From Mesorhizobium tianshanense (lineage in GTDB: Bacteria; Pseudomonadota; Alphaproteobacteria; Rhizobiales; Rhizobiaceae): a stretch of DNA of 64,000 bases. A program made the position numbers and the translations under genes. Numbering within the stretch: the stretch's first letter is position 1; each line of letters begins with the position of its first letter. Below are positions 17,194-25,627 of the stretch, piece by piece. The stretch covers positions 1 to 64,000 of the forward strand of contig NZ_VLKT01000016.1 of the NCBI RefSeq assembly GCF_007830515.1, given 5' to 3'. Below the pieces are notes generated by a model. That model had not been told where the DNA came from, ran no database searches, and saw nothing but the letters and a program-made list of their open reading frames with translations.

Positions 17194-18743
17194 ATCTGTC
17201 CTCCCAGCTTTTCTTGTTTTTCGGCGAGCGCCTGTGTGAGAATTTCCTCATGATCGGCGGTGTGGAAACCATGAGTGGCCACCAGTTTGCCGCGCCGGAA
17301 CACATGCAGCGTGTCGGCCAGTTCATAGACCTCGGGCAGATAGGACGAGATCAGGATGATGCCGGCGCCCTTGGACAACAGTTCGCCGAACAGGCGGTAG
17401 ATCTCGGCCTTGGTGCCGACATCGACGCCAACCGTCGGCTCGTCGAAAATGAACAGCCTGGCGCCGTGCGCCAGCCATTTGCCGATGACGATCTTCTGCT
17501 GGTTGCCGCCGGACAGACTGGAGGCGAGCGCGTTGCGCGTCGGCGTCTTGATCCTGAGATTGGCGATCTGGCGATCCGCCTCGGTCTTCTCCTGTGCGCT
17601 GGAGATCAGCAGATTGCTGGAAATGCGCTTGTAGATCGGCAGATTGAGATTGAGGCCGACCGGCAGGTTGAGGCAGAGGCCCTGATCGCGGCGGCTTTCC
17701 GGCGCCAGCGCCATGCCGAGCCTGATAGCGTCATGCTCCGAGTTGATCTGAACCTCCTTGCCCTCCCAGAGGATCTGGCCGGCCGACTTGCGATGACGGC
17801 CGTAGAGCGTGGTGACGAACTCGCTGCGCCCGGCACCGATCAGGCCGTAGAGGCCGACGATTTCGCCGGCACGAGCCGTCATCGAGACATTTTCGAAGCC
17901 CTTGCCGGAGAGATTTCTGGCTTCGAGGAGCGTCGCACCCGGGGTAAAATGCTCCTTGTGATAGACTTGCTCGATCGAGCGGTTGATCATCATCTTGACC
18001 AGCTCGGCGTCGTTGGTCTCGGCGATGTTCCTGGTGCCGACAAGCGTGCCGTCGCGCAGCACCGAGACGCGGTCGGCGAGCTCGAACACCTCTTCCATGC
18101 GGTGGCTGATGTAGATGATGGTGACGCCTTCGCCCTTCAGCCGGCGGATCAGCGTGAACAGCTGGTCGGCTTCCTTCCGGGTGAGATAGGCGGTCGGTTC
18201 GTCGAAGATCAGGAACTTGGTGCCGCGCACGGTGGCGCGGGCGGCGGCGATCAGCTGCTGCTGGCCTATGGTCAGGTCACCCAGCACGACATGCGCCGGC
18301 AGATCGAAGCCGAGATCGTCGATGATCTTCTGCGCTTCCCTGACCATGGCCCGCTGCTGCAAGATGCCGAAGCGGGAATCCTCCTCGCCGAGGAACATGT
18401 TGGCCGCAACAGTGAGATGGCGGCACAGAACGACCTCCTGATGCACGGCATTGATGCCGAGCGCCATCGCCTCATGCGGCGTCGCCAGTGCTGCCGGCTT
18501 GCCCTCCCAGATGACGTCGCCGGATGTGCGCGGCATGACGCCGGTCAGAAGCTTGATCAGCGTGGATTTGCCGGCGCCGTTCTCGCCGACGATGGCGTGG
18601 ATTTCACCGGACTTGAAGGCGAGGCTCACCGGCTTCAACGCGTGCGTGCCGGGGTACTGCTTTTCCAGCCCTTTGAGTTCGAGGATCGTCCTGCCCGGCT
18701 CCAGCGTTGGGGCTGGATGCAGTTCCTGCGCCGTCGACGTCAT
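17190..18743 (-). CDS. Ribose-type sugar ABC transporter, double ATPase
   Basis: A 517-residue ATPase with two fused nucleotide-binding domains, as in RbsA/XylG. First domain: Walker A GENGAGKSTL, signature-like LTIGQQQLIAAAR, Walker B LIFDEPTAYL. Second domain: degenerate Walker A GLIGAGRSEF, signature LSGGNQQKIVIGKWL and Walker B LFIFDEPTVGVDVG. The degenerate second site is normal in this family. It sits between the binding protein and permease genes in one operon. Confidence 0.94.
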   Translation of the reverse strand: MTSTAQELHPAPTLEPGRTILELKGLEKQYPGTHALKPVSLAFKSGEIHAIVGENGAGKSTLIKLLTGVMPRTSGDVIWEGKPAALATPHEAMALGINAVHQEVVLCRHLTVAANMFLGEEDSRFGILQQRAMVREAQKIIDDLGFDLPAHVVLGDLTIGQQQLIAAARATVRGTKFLIFDEPTAYLTRKEADQLFTLIRRLKGEGVTIIYISHRMEEVFELADRVSVLRDGTLVGTRNIAETNDAELVKMMINRSIEQVYHKEHFTPGATLLEARNLSGKGFENVSMTARAGEIVGLYGLIGAGRSEFVTTLYGRHRKSAGQILWEGKEVQINSEHDAIRLGMALAPESRRDQGLCLNLPVGLNLNLPIYKRISSNLLISSAQEKTEADRQIANLRIKTPTRNALASSLSGGNQQKIVIGKWLAHGARLFIFDEPTVGVDVGTKAEIYRLFGELLSKGAGIILISSYLPEVYELADTLHVFRRGKLVATHGFHTADHEEILTQALAEKQEKLGGQI

Positions 18744-18835
18744 GACAATCCTCCCAGATTGGCCTCACCATTGGCACTTGGTTGGAGTGTCTCCGGAGCA
18801 GGAAGGCCCCGGAAACAATGTACCTATGCCGATGC

Positions 18836-19831
18836 TCAGTCGAGCTTCGGATTGAGCAGCGCGTCGATCTTCGGATCCTTCATATTGGCCTTGGTGACGA
18901 GGTTGGCACCGGTGTCGACATTGGCCTCGACCTTCTCGCCCTTCGAGGCGGCGAGCGCCGTCTTGATGCCGTCATAGCCCATCCGGTACGGATCCTGGAC
19001 GACGAGAGCCGAAATGACGCCGTCGTTGAGGAACTTGATCAGCTTCTCGTCGCTGTCGAAGCCGACGAGTCCGACCTTGCCGGCCAGGCTGTTCTCGGCG
19101 ATCGCCTGACCGACGCCCTGCGCCATGATCAGGTTGGAGGCGAAGATGCCCTTGAGGTTCGGATTGGCGGTGATCAGGTCGGTCGCGATGTTGAGGCCGG
19201 TTGTGGCCTGGCCGTCGGCATATTTGTCGGCAATGAGCTTGAGGCCTGGATATTTGGCGGCCAGCTGCTCCTTGAAGCCCTGGGCGCGCTGTTCGAGCGA
19301 ACCGGCACCCGGAAGTGCGGTGATCAGGGCGACGTCGCCCTCGACTTTGCCGCCGTTGGCCTCGCCGATGGCTGCCGCCAGGCCGTCGGCGGCGACGCGA
19401 CCGCCCTGGATGTTGTCGGTGGTCAGGAATGAGGTGAAGGCTTTGGAGTCGGCACCGGAGTCGATGCCGATGATCTTGACCTTGGTGGCAGCCTCGTCGA
19501 TCGGCTTGCCGAGCGCCTTGGCTTCGGTCGGCGCGATGACGACCGCGGCCGGATTGCCGGCGACGGCGTTCTCGAGGATCGAGATCTGGCCGTTGACGTC
19601 CGTCTCGGCCTGGGCGCCGAGCTCCGGCACGTCGACGCCGAGGTCCTTGCCGGCCTTACGGGCGCCGGCCAGAACGATCTGCCAGTAGAATGAGGTGGTG
19701 TCCTTGACGATGATCGGGATGGTCGCGTCCGCCGCCGAAACCGGCGCCGAATGCATCACGCCGGCAAGCATCGAGGCCGCTGCGAGGGCCGCGAAGGCGC
19801 GGCGGTTGAGAATGCTGGTCACGAATTTCAT
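18836..19831 (-). CDS. Periplasmic sugar-binding protein of the ribose-type ABC transporter
   Basis: A 331-residue periplasmic binding protein (RbsB/peripla_BP_4 type). The start at 19831 has a very good ribosome binding site (GGGAGGAAACCTA). A signal peptide is evident: MKFVTSILNRRAFAALAAAS with cleavage probably after PVSA. The mature protein starts ADATIPIIVKDTTSFYWQ and carries the family patterns QISILENAVAGNPAAVVIAP and VGLVGFDSDEKLIKFL. It is the first gene of the transport operon. A 20-bp motif just upstream (19904-19923) is shared with the dehydratase promoter. Confidence 0.94.
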   Translation of the reverse strand: MKFVTSILNRRAFAALAAASMLAGVMHSAPVSAADATIPIIVKDTTSFYWQIVLAGARKAGKDLGVDVPELGAQAETDVNGQISILENAVAGNPAAVVIAPTEAKALGKPIDEAATKVKIIGIDSGADSKAFTSFLTTDNIQGGRVAADGLAAAIGEANGGKVEGDVALITALPGAGSLEQRAQGFKEQLAAKYPGLKLIADKYADGQATTGLNIATDLITANPNLKGIFASNLIMAQGVGQAIAENSLAGKVGLVGFDSDEKLIKFLNDGVISALVVQDPYRMGYDGIKTALAASKGEKVEANVDTGANLVTKANMKDPKIDALLNPKLD

Positions 19832-19903
19832 TAGGTTTCCTCCCTGAGTCGCCCGGTGAACGTTACGGTAGCTCCATTCGGATAGGCGCTGCCCAAACAG
19901 AAC

Positions 19904-19923
19904 TTTATCAATAAAAAACATTT
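19904..19923. promoter_or_regulatory. Shared 20-bp motif in the transporter promoter
   Basis: TTTATCAATAAAAAACATTT. The same pattern, TTTATCnnnAAAAAACATTT, occurs at 22817-22836 before the UxaA-type dehydratase gene. It lies 73-92 bases before the binding protein start. Read on the minus strand its left end is GATAAA, a possible -10. It is the likely binding site of the GntR regulator at 23019-23921. Confidence 0.6.
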
Positions 19924-20186
19924 ACTGCATTTTGATAGTGCATAGGTTGGGTCGACGCAAGCGGTGTTTCGCATTGGTCTCCATATGGCTAGACCGGAAG
20001 GAAGCCTCCTTGCCGATCCACGTTGCCACGTTCAAATGCTTCCGATCCTGGCCTGAGGGGTATGGAATATTAATTCCAACTTTCAGTCAATATGGAACAT
20101 TCGTTCTTTTTGGATTGTGCGATTTATGCCTCCAGACCACATCGTCGACGTTTAGTCAGCCTGAGAACAGAGAAGGCTGAAGCGCA

Positions 20187-21185
20187 TCAGCCGAGCTGCT
20201 GAACGATCATGTAAGAATCGTATTTGGCGAAGTCGGTTTCCGGCACCTGGACGCCGAGCAGTTCAAGGTTACGCGTCAGGTTGGCGGGCTTGGCCGTGCC
20301 TGTCAGCACGGAGGCTACCACCGGCTCGTGCAACGGAAACTGGAACGCCGCCGCCGCAAGCGGATAGCCGCCCTCGGCGGCGATTTTTTCCATCGCTCCG
20401 ACGCGGCCGAGAATGTCCGCGGTGGCCGGCCGATAATCGAAATGGGCGCCCGGCTCCGGGCCTGTCGCCAGGATGCCGGAATTGAAGACGCCGCCGATGA
20501 TCAGCGAGGTCTGGCGTTGTCGACAAAGCGGCAGCAGTTCGGCTTCGGCGGTGCGGTCGAGCAGCGAGTAGCGGCTGGCCAGCAGGATGCAGTCGAGCGG
20601 CGCTCGATGCACCACATCGAGGCAGATCTGCACCTCGTTGACGCCAAGGCCATAGGCGGAAATGACCCTGGACGACTTCAACTCTTCCAGCGCCTTCAGC
20701 CCGCCATCCATAAATTGGCGGAAATGCTGCTTCGTCTTCTCGACGCCATGCGTGTAGACGCCGATGTCGTGGACGAACAGGATGTCGATCCGATTGAGGC
20801 CAAGCCGCGCATAGCTGAACTCGACCGAGCGCATGATGCCGTCGTAGGAATAGTCGTAATCGAGCGCGAAGGGCAGCGGGTCGACATAGGAGTGATCGGG
20901 AACCTGGTCTTCCGGCACTGGCCGGAATAGGCGCCCGACCTTGGTGGACAGCACGTAGGAGTCCCGCGGCTTGTCGCGCAGGAAATCGCCGAAGCGGCGT
21001 TCCGAGAGGCCGAAGCCGTAGAAGGGCGCCGTATCGAAATAGCGCAGGCCGGCTTCCCAGGCGACCTGCAGCGTCTCCATCGCCGCCTCGCGCGGGCAAG
21101 CTCGGTAGAGGCCGCCGATCGCCGCGCCGCCGAAGCTGACCTCGGTTATTTCCAGCGCGGTGCTGCCGACACAGCGTTTCTTCAT
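20187..21185 (-). CDS. Aldo/keto reductase (D-threo-aldose/L-fucose dehydrogenase type)
   Basis: A 332-residue aldo/keto reductase. N-terminal RCVGSTALEITEVSFGGAAI, catalytic D and Y in YFDTAPFYGFGLSERRFGDFL, then IDILFVHDIGVYTHG, and the C-terminal substrate segment. This subgroup covers bacterial L-fucose/D-threo-aldose 1-dehydrogenases and pyridoxal dehydrogenases. The start at 21185 follows a GGGAGG ribosome binding site. It follows the UxaA-type dehydratase by 56 bases on the same strand, so the two probably form an operon in which a sugar is oxidised and then dehydrated. Confidence 0.87.
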   Translation of the reverse strand: MKKRCVGSTALEITEVSFGGAAIGGLYRACPREAAMETLQVAWEAGLRYFDTAPFYGFGLSERRFGDFLRDKPRDSYVLSTKVGRLFRPVPEDQVPDHSYVDPLPFALDYDYSYDGIMRSVEFSYARLGLNRIDILFVHDIGVYTHGVEKTKQHFRQFMDGGLKALEELKSSRVISAYGLGVNEVQICLDVVHRAPLDCILLASRYSLLDRTAEAELLPLCRQRQTSLIIGGVFNSGILATGPEPGAHFDYRPATADILGRVGAMEKIAAEGGYPLAAAAFQFPLHEPVVASVLTGTAKPANLTRNLELLGVQVPETDFAKYDSYMIVQQLG

Positions 21186-21241
21186 GCAAAACCTCCCACC
21201 GGCCATTTGCCTGGCCCGCCTTAAGTCAGTTAGTGGCTGGT

Positions 21242-22747
21242 CTAGAGGGTCGCTCCAAGGTGCCAGGGCACGAACTCGTTGTCGCCGTAGCCGAACGCCT
21301 CGCTCTTGGTCTTGCGGCCGGAAGCCGTCTCGACGATCAGTTCGAAGATCTCGCGGCCCATGCCGGCGATGGTCTTTTCCCCCGAGGCGATGACGCCGCA
21401 ATTCACGTCCATGTCCTCTTCCATCTGATGATACATGGTCGAGTTGGTGGCGACCTTGATCGACGGCGTCGGCCTGCAGCCGAAGCAGGAGCCGCGGCCG
21501 GTGGTGAAGACGATGACGTTGGCGCCGCCGGCAACCTGGCCGGTGGCGGAGACCGGGTCGTAGCCGGGTGTGTCCATGAACACCAGCCCGTGCCCGGTGA
21601 CCTTCTCGGCATAGCCGAAGACGCCGTTGAGCGGCGTCTGTCCGCCCTTGGCGACCGCGCCAAGCGACTTTTCCAGGATGGTGGTCAGGCCGCCGCGCTT
21701 GTTGCCGGGCGACGGATTGTTGTCGATGGAGGCGCCGTGCTTGGCGACATGGTCTTCCCACCACTTCACGTAGCCGTCGAGCTTGGCGGCGATCTCCGGG
21801 GTCGCCGCGCGATAGGCGAGCAGATGCTCGGCGCCGTAGATTTCCGTCGTCTCGGAGAGGATGCCGATGCCGCCGACGCCGGCCAGGATGTCGACGGCGG
21901 CGCCCAACGCCGGATTGGCGGTGATGCCGGACATGCCGTCGGAGCCGCCGCATTGCAGGCCGACAACGATCTCGCTGACCGGGATCGGCTCACGCTCAAG
22001 CTTGCCGACCTCCTCGGCGATCTCGGCCAGCACCAGCATCGCCTTCTCGACCGATTTGCGCGAGCCGCCGGCTTCCTGGATGTTGAAGTGACGTTTTCCC
22101 GCGGCGACGCCCTTCTGGCCGTAGAGGGTAAGCTGGTTGACCTCGCAGCCGAGCCCGACCATCAGCACGCCGCCGAAATTCGGATGGCGGGCATAGCCGG
22201 CAAGCGTGCGGTGCAGCACCATCATGCCGTCGCCGGTTGCGCTCATGCCGCAGCCCTGGCCGTGAACGATGGGAACGAAGCCGTCGATGCCGGGATATTT
22301 GGGCAGAAGCGTGCGGTTCGCCTCGTCGGCGATGGCATGGCAAACGGTGGCCGAGCAATTGACGCTGGCGAGAATGCCGATGAAGTTGCGCGTGCCGGCG
22401 CGGCCGTCGGCGCGACGGTAGCCCATGAAGGTGCGGGCGCGGTCGGCCTCGGTCGCGTGCACGGCCTCGCTCGGCGGCACCACCGGCAAACGCCCGGATT
22501 CAAAGACCAGATTGTGCGAATGAACATGTTCGCCGGGCGCGATGTCCTGCGTGGCACGACCGATCGCCTGCGCGTATTTGACCACGGCCTCGCCGGCAGG
22601 GATCGGCTTGATCGCCACCTTGTGGCCGGGTTCGATGAGCGCGGTGGCAACGGCGCCGCCCGGCAGCATCGTGCCGATCTCGATGCGGCCATTGGCGACC
22701 GCGACATTGTCGGCGGGAGACAGAAGAATGCTGTTTGCGGCGTTCAC
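21242..22747 (-). CDS. UxaA-family altronate/galactarate-type dehydratase
   Basis: A 501-residue sugar-acid dehydratase, the full-length form with an N-terminal SAF domain (residues about 1-90) and a C-terminal catalytic part. Recognisable blocks: GYRRADGRAGTRNFIGILAS, VPIVHGQGCGMSATGDG, GLGCEVNQL, GLQCGGSDGMSGITANPALG, and the late cysteine motif FTTGRGSCFGCRPTPSIKVA. The enzyme removes water from a C6 aldonate or aldarate to a 2-keto-3-deoxy acid. I chose the GTG at 22747 (VNAANSILLSP), which has AGGAAA upstream; the open frame continues to 22960 without support. Exact substrate is unknown. Confidence 0.9.
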   Translation of the reverse strand: MNAANSILLSPADNVAVANGRIEIGTMLPGGAVATALIEPGHKVAIKPIPAGEAVVKYAQAIGRATQDIAPGEHVHSHNLVFESGRLPVVPPSEAVHATEADRARTFMGYRRADGRAGTRNFIGILASVNCSATVCHAIADEANRTLLPKYPGIDGFVPIVHGQGCGMSATGDGMMVLHRTLAGYARHPNFGGVLMVGLGCEVNQLTLYGQKGVAAGKRHFNIQEAGGSRKSVEKAMLVLAEIAEEVGKLEREPIPVSEIVVGLQCGGSDGMSGITANPALGAAVDILAGVGGIGILSETTEIYGAEHLLAYRAATPEIAAKLDGYVKWWEDHVAKHGASIDNNPSPGNKRGGLTTILEKSLGAVAKGGQTPLNGVFGYAEKVTGHGLVFMDTPGYDPVSATGQVAGGANVIVFTTGRGSCFGCRPTPSIKVATNSTMYHQMEEDMDVNCGVIASGEKTIAGMGREIFELIVETASGRKTKSEAFGYGDNEFVPWHLGATL

Positions 22748-22816
22748 GGGCAGTTTCCTGGGTGTTTCCTGGGATGCGCGAGCGGATTGACACGCGGCAG
22801 TTAAGCTATAATGTCT

Positions 22817-22856
22817 TTTATCGTGAAAAAACATTTTTGCGTCAATTGTTTTTTCA
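22817..22856 (-). promoter_or_regulatory. Promoter and operator of the dehydratase operon
   Basis: On the minus strand TTGACG (rc of 22840-22845) and GATAAA (rc of 22817-22822) are separated by exactly 17 bases, a fair sigma-70 promoter. A perfect 10-bp inverted repeat TGAAAAAACA (22824-22833) / TGTTTTTTCA (22847-22856) covers it. The 20-bp motif TTTATCnnnAAAAAACATTT (22817-22836) is shared with 19904-19923. Repression by the divergent GntR protein is likely. Confidence 0.6.
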
Positions 22857-23018
22857 TGACGACGCCGCGCGTTCTTGCGGATGCGCTGAGGACCGGACAC
22901 TGGAACCAGGCCTGACTGCGAAAAGCGATTCCGCTTCTTGGGGGCATGCGCTAGGAGCATCTGTCATATCGCGCTTCAGGCCGGCCGCCGCAAGCGCCGG
23001 CGCGCAACGGGGCAGGGG

Positions 23019-23921
23019 ATGTCGAAGAGCAATAACGTCTACAAGGACGCCTACAATCGCGGTCTGCGGCTGCTCGACGAAACGAAGAGCCTACCGTCGG
23101 AGCCCGAGCTGGGCGCGCTGCTCGGCGTCAGCCGCACGACCATCCGTAGCATCCTTGCGCGCATGGAAGAGACGGGGCTGATTGCCTGGAACAAGCGCAG
23201 CAAGACGGTTTTGCGCGCGCCGCGGTCGGACGATTTCTTCCCTGAGGAAGAGACCGACACGCTGTCGCAGATCATCGAGCGCTCCTTCATGCGGCGACTG
23301 CTCGCCGGCGGCGCCGAGCCCGGCATGCAGATCAACGAACTCGAGCTGGCGCGCGAGATCGGCGTCGGCACCACCAGCGTGCGCGAATTCCTGATCCGCT
23401 TTTCCCGCTTCGGGCTGATCGAGAAACGCCGCAACAGCCATTGGGTGCTGAAAGGTTTTACCCGCGCCTTCGCGCTCGAATTGACTGAAATCCGCGAGAT
23501 GTTCGAATTGCGCTCGGCCGCCGCCTTCGCCGCCCTGCCGCAAGACAGCCCGGTCTGGGCCGACCTCGATCTCCTGGAAGACGAGCATCGCGTGCTGGCG
23601 CGCGAGATCGCCACGCGCTTCAACGAATTCTCGGAGCTCGACGAGCGCTTTCACCGGCTGATCCACCGCGCGTCGCACAACCGCTTCATCGTCGATTTCT
23701 ACGACGTCATCGCGATGATCTTCCATTACCACTACCAGTGGAACAAGGCACAGGAGCGCGAGCGCAACGAAGTGGCGGTTGGGGAACACCTGGCTTACAT
23801 AGCCGCGCTCAAGTCGCGGGATCTCGGCAAGGTCGACGCGGCCTGCCGCAAGCATCTGAAGTCGGCGCGCCACACGCTGTTGACCTCCATCCCCGATCGC
23901 GCCGCGTTGCCGCAGCAGTGA
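23019..23921 (+). CDS. GntR-family regulator with two winged helices and an FCD domain
   Basis: A 300-residue regulator. Residues about 20-55 form one winged helix (LPSEPELGALLGVSRTTIRSILARMEETGLIAW). A second, separate helix-turn-helix follows at about 95-145 (INELELAREIGVGTTSVREFLIRFSRFGLIEKR). The C-terminal half is an FCD-type helical ligand domain (LTEIREMFELRSAAAFAAL, ELDERFHRLIHRASHNRF). Most FadR-type proteins have only one winged helix. It is divergent to the dehydratase gene and probably controls both that operon and the transporter. The start at 23019 is preceded by GGCAGGGG; an upstream extension to 22938 is arginine-rich and rejected. Confidence 0.88.
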   Translation: MSKSNNVYKDAYNRGLRLLDETKSLPSEPELGALLGVSRTTIRSILARMEETGLIAWNKRSKTVLRAPRSDDFFPEEETDTLSQIIERSFMRRLLAGGAEPGMQINELELAREIGVGTTSVREFLIRFSRFGLIEKRRNSHWVLKGFTRAFALELTEIREMFELRSAAAFAALPQDSPVWADLDLLEDEHRVLAREIATRFNEFSELDERFHRLIHRASHNRFIVDFYDVIAMIFHYHYQWNKAQERERNEVAVGEHLAYIAALKSRDLGKVDAACRKHLKSARHTLLTSIPDRAALPQQ

Positions 23922-23988
23922 TTTGACGATTTTCCGCTTGCTTGCCTCGTGCTAGGTAGCTGACGTTGCTGCGTGAAGAGGCAGGGTT

Positions 23989-24372
23989 TTGAACATCCGG
24001 CGGAGACGATGGAGCATGCCGGCCGCGCTGGTCGCGGCCTATCTGCTCGTGCTCCAGTCGATGCTCGGCGCATTCGCCTCCGGCTTGGGCCCGGATGCTT
24101 CGCAACGCGACGCCTTCGGCAATGTCATCTGCACCCATGAGGGTGTGGCCGAGCTTCCCGGCGGCGATCCGCACCAACAGCACATGCCGGCTTGCTGCGT
24201 GCTCGGCTGCGGCGTGGCCTCGGCTGCTTATGCACCGCCGCCCGCTGCCGGCACGGTGCCCGGCAATTTTTCCGTCGAAACCGTCGCCTTTGTGCTCCCG
24301 GCGTTCAGGCATCTCGATTTCACTCGCGACCGCTCTCCGTCGAACCCGCGCGCGCCGCCGGCGACGGCCTGA
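23989..24372 (+). CDS. DUF2946-like secreted/membrane protein of the copper cluster
   Basis: A 127-residue protein with one N-terminal hydrophobic stretch (MPAALVAAYLLVLQSMLGAF) and then a His/Cys-rich region (ICTHEG, HQQHMPACCVLGCG), the pattern of DUF2946 proteins found with copper genes. The His and Cys residues could bind copper on the periplasmic side. The first possible start is TTG at 23989; the ATG at 24016 has GGAG close upstream and would remove the MNIRRRRWS leader. It heads an operon with PCuAC, YcnI and CopC-CopD. Confidence 0.72.
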   Translation: MNIRRRRWSMPAALVAAYLLVLQSMLGAFASGLGPDASQRDAFGNVICTHEGVAELPGGDPHQQHMPACCVLGCGVASAAYAPPPAAGTVPGNFSVETVAFVLPAFRHLDFTRDRSPSNPRAPPATA

Positions 24373-24475
24373 TCGTCCCAGATCGCCTTGCGGAAGCCTT
24401 CGCGAGCGCATTCATTCAACATCGAAACTGTTCGCGACCGGCCAACGGCGCGCTCTCTCAGTTCCTGGAGCTATC

Positions 24476-25015
24476 ATGTCTCACTCTTTCTGCGCGCGGT
24501 TCGGCCGCAACAACTCCTTCCTGCGCCACTTCGAGGAGCGTCTCGGCATCACCGTGTTCGTCCTCGCCCTCCTGTTCGTCAGCGTCCACACCGTTTTCGC
24601 GCATGAGTTCAAGGTCGGCGACCTCGAGATCGTGCATCCCTGGTCGCGCGCCACGCCGCCCGGCGCCAAAGTGGCCGGCGGCTATTTCATCATCAAAAAC
24701 ACCGGCAGTTCGCCGGACCGGCTGCTGTCGATTTCCTCGGAGATTTCGGCCAAGGCCGAACTGCATGAGATGGGGGTGAGCGATGGCGTCATGACCATGC
24801 GGCCGGTCGCCGGTGGCATCGAAATTCCGGCCGGCGGCAAAGTCGCGCTGGCGCCCGGCGGCTATCATCTGATGTTCGTCGGGCTGAAACGGCAACCGAA
24901 GCAGGGCGAAGAGTTTTCCGCCGCGCTGACCTTCGAGAAGGCCGGCACCGTCACCGTCGACTTCGCGGTGGAAGGGATGGGCGGGATGGGCGGCATGGAC
25001 GATCACGCCAACTGA
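24476..25015 (+). CDS. Copper chaperone PCu(A)C
   Basis: A 179-residue periplasmic copper chaperone that supplies copper to cytochrome oxidase. The N terminus has a long leader and a membrane/signal segment (ITVFVLALLFVSVHTVFA). The PCuAC copper ligands are visible: H and M in ELHEMG, M in GVMTMRPV, and HLM in GGYHLMFVGL, the HxnMx21HxM pattern. The tail GMGGMGGMDDH adds Met and His. The start ATG at 24476 is chosen because the protein then begins shortly before the export signal; the frame is open upstream. It sits 41 bases before the ycnI-like gene. Confidence 0.9.
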   Translation: MSHSFCARFGRNNSFLRHFEERLGITVFVLALLFVSVHTVFAHEFKVGDLEIVHPWSRATPPGAKVAGGYFIIKNTGSSPDRLLSISSEISAKAELHEMGVSDGVMTMRPVAGGIEIPAGGKVALAPGGYHLMFVGLKRQPKQGEEFSAALTFEKAGTVTVDFAVEGMGGMGGMDDHAN

Positions 25016-25056
25016 CCCCGGCCAGATCCGCACAATTCGAAATTTGAGGGACCATC

Positions 25057-25572
25057 ATGAACAGGTATCTTTTGTCGGCCGGCGCACTCGTTCTGGGGAC
25101 GGGCTCGGCCTTCGCCCACGTCACGTTCGAAACGCAGGAGGCGGCGGTCGGTTCGACCTACAAGGCCGTCCTGCGCGTGCCGCATGGCTGCGACGGCAAG
25201 GCGACGACCACTGTCCGCGTGCAGATCCCCGAAGGGGTGATTTCGGTGAAGCCGATGCCGAAGCCGGGCTGGACGCTGCAGGTCAAGAAAGGCAAATACG
25301 AGAAATCCTACCAGCTCCACGGTCAAGCGGTGACATCAGGCGTCAAGGAAGTGAATTGGAGCGACGGCAGCCTGCCGGACGAATTCTACGACGAATTCGT
25401 CTTCCGCGGGACACTGGCGGCGGACCTGCCCGCCGGCCAAACGCTCTACTTCCCGGTGGTGCAGGAATGCGACGGCGTTGCCGAACGCTGGATCGAGATT
25501 CCGGCGTCCGGCCAGGATGAGGATGCGCTGGAGTCTCCGGCGCCCGGCATCAAGCTTGCACCGCAGCAATGA
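25057..25572 (+). CDS. YcnI-family (DUF1775) copper-binding periplasmic protein
   Basis: A 171-residue exported protein. Signal peptide MNRYLLSAGALVLGTGSAFA, with the mature protein starting HVTFETQEAAVGS: the N-terminal histidine is the copper ligand of YcnI proteins, joined by W in EVNWSDGSLPDEFYDEFVF. Such proteins work with CopC/CopD-type YcnJ in copper uptake. It lies between PCuAC and the CopC-CopD gene on the same strand. Confidence 0.92.
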   Translation: MNRYLLSAGALVLGTGSAFAHVTFETQEAAVGSTYKAVLRVPHGCDGKATTTVRVQIPEGVISVKPMPKPGWTLQVKKGKYEKSYQLHGQAVTSGVKEVNWSDGSLPDEFYDEFVFRGTLAADLPAGQTLYFPVVQECDGVAERWIEIPASGQDEDALESPAPGIKLAPQQ

Positions 25573-25627
25573 TCTTTGGCGGCGCGCTTTGTTCAAAAGA
25601 GCGCGCCGCTGTCTTTGTGGCGATGAC

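Noticed and set aside
17214..18977. 587-codon open frame opposite the ribose-type ATPase
   Set aside because: Shadow of the ATPase gene, which has clear ABC motifs.
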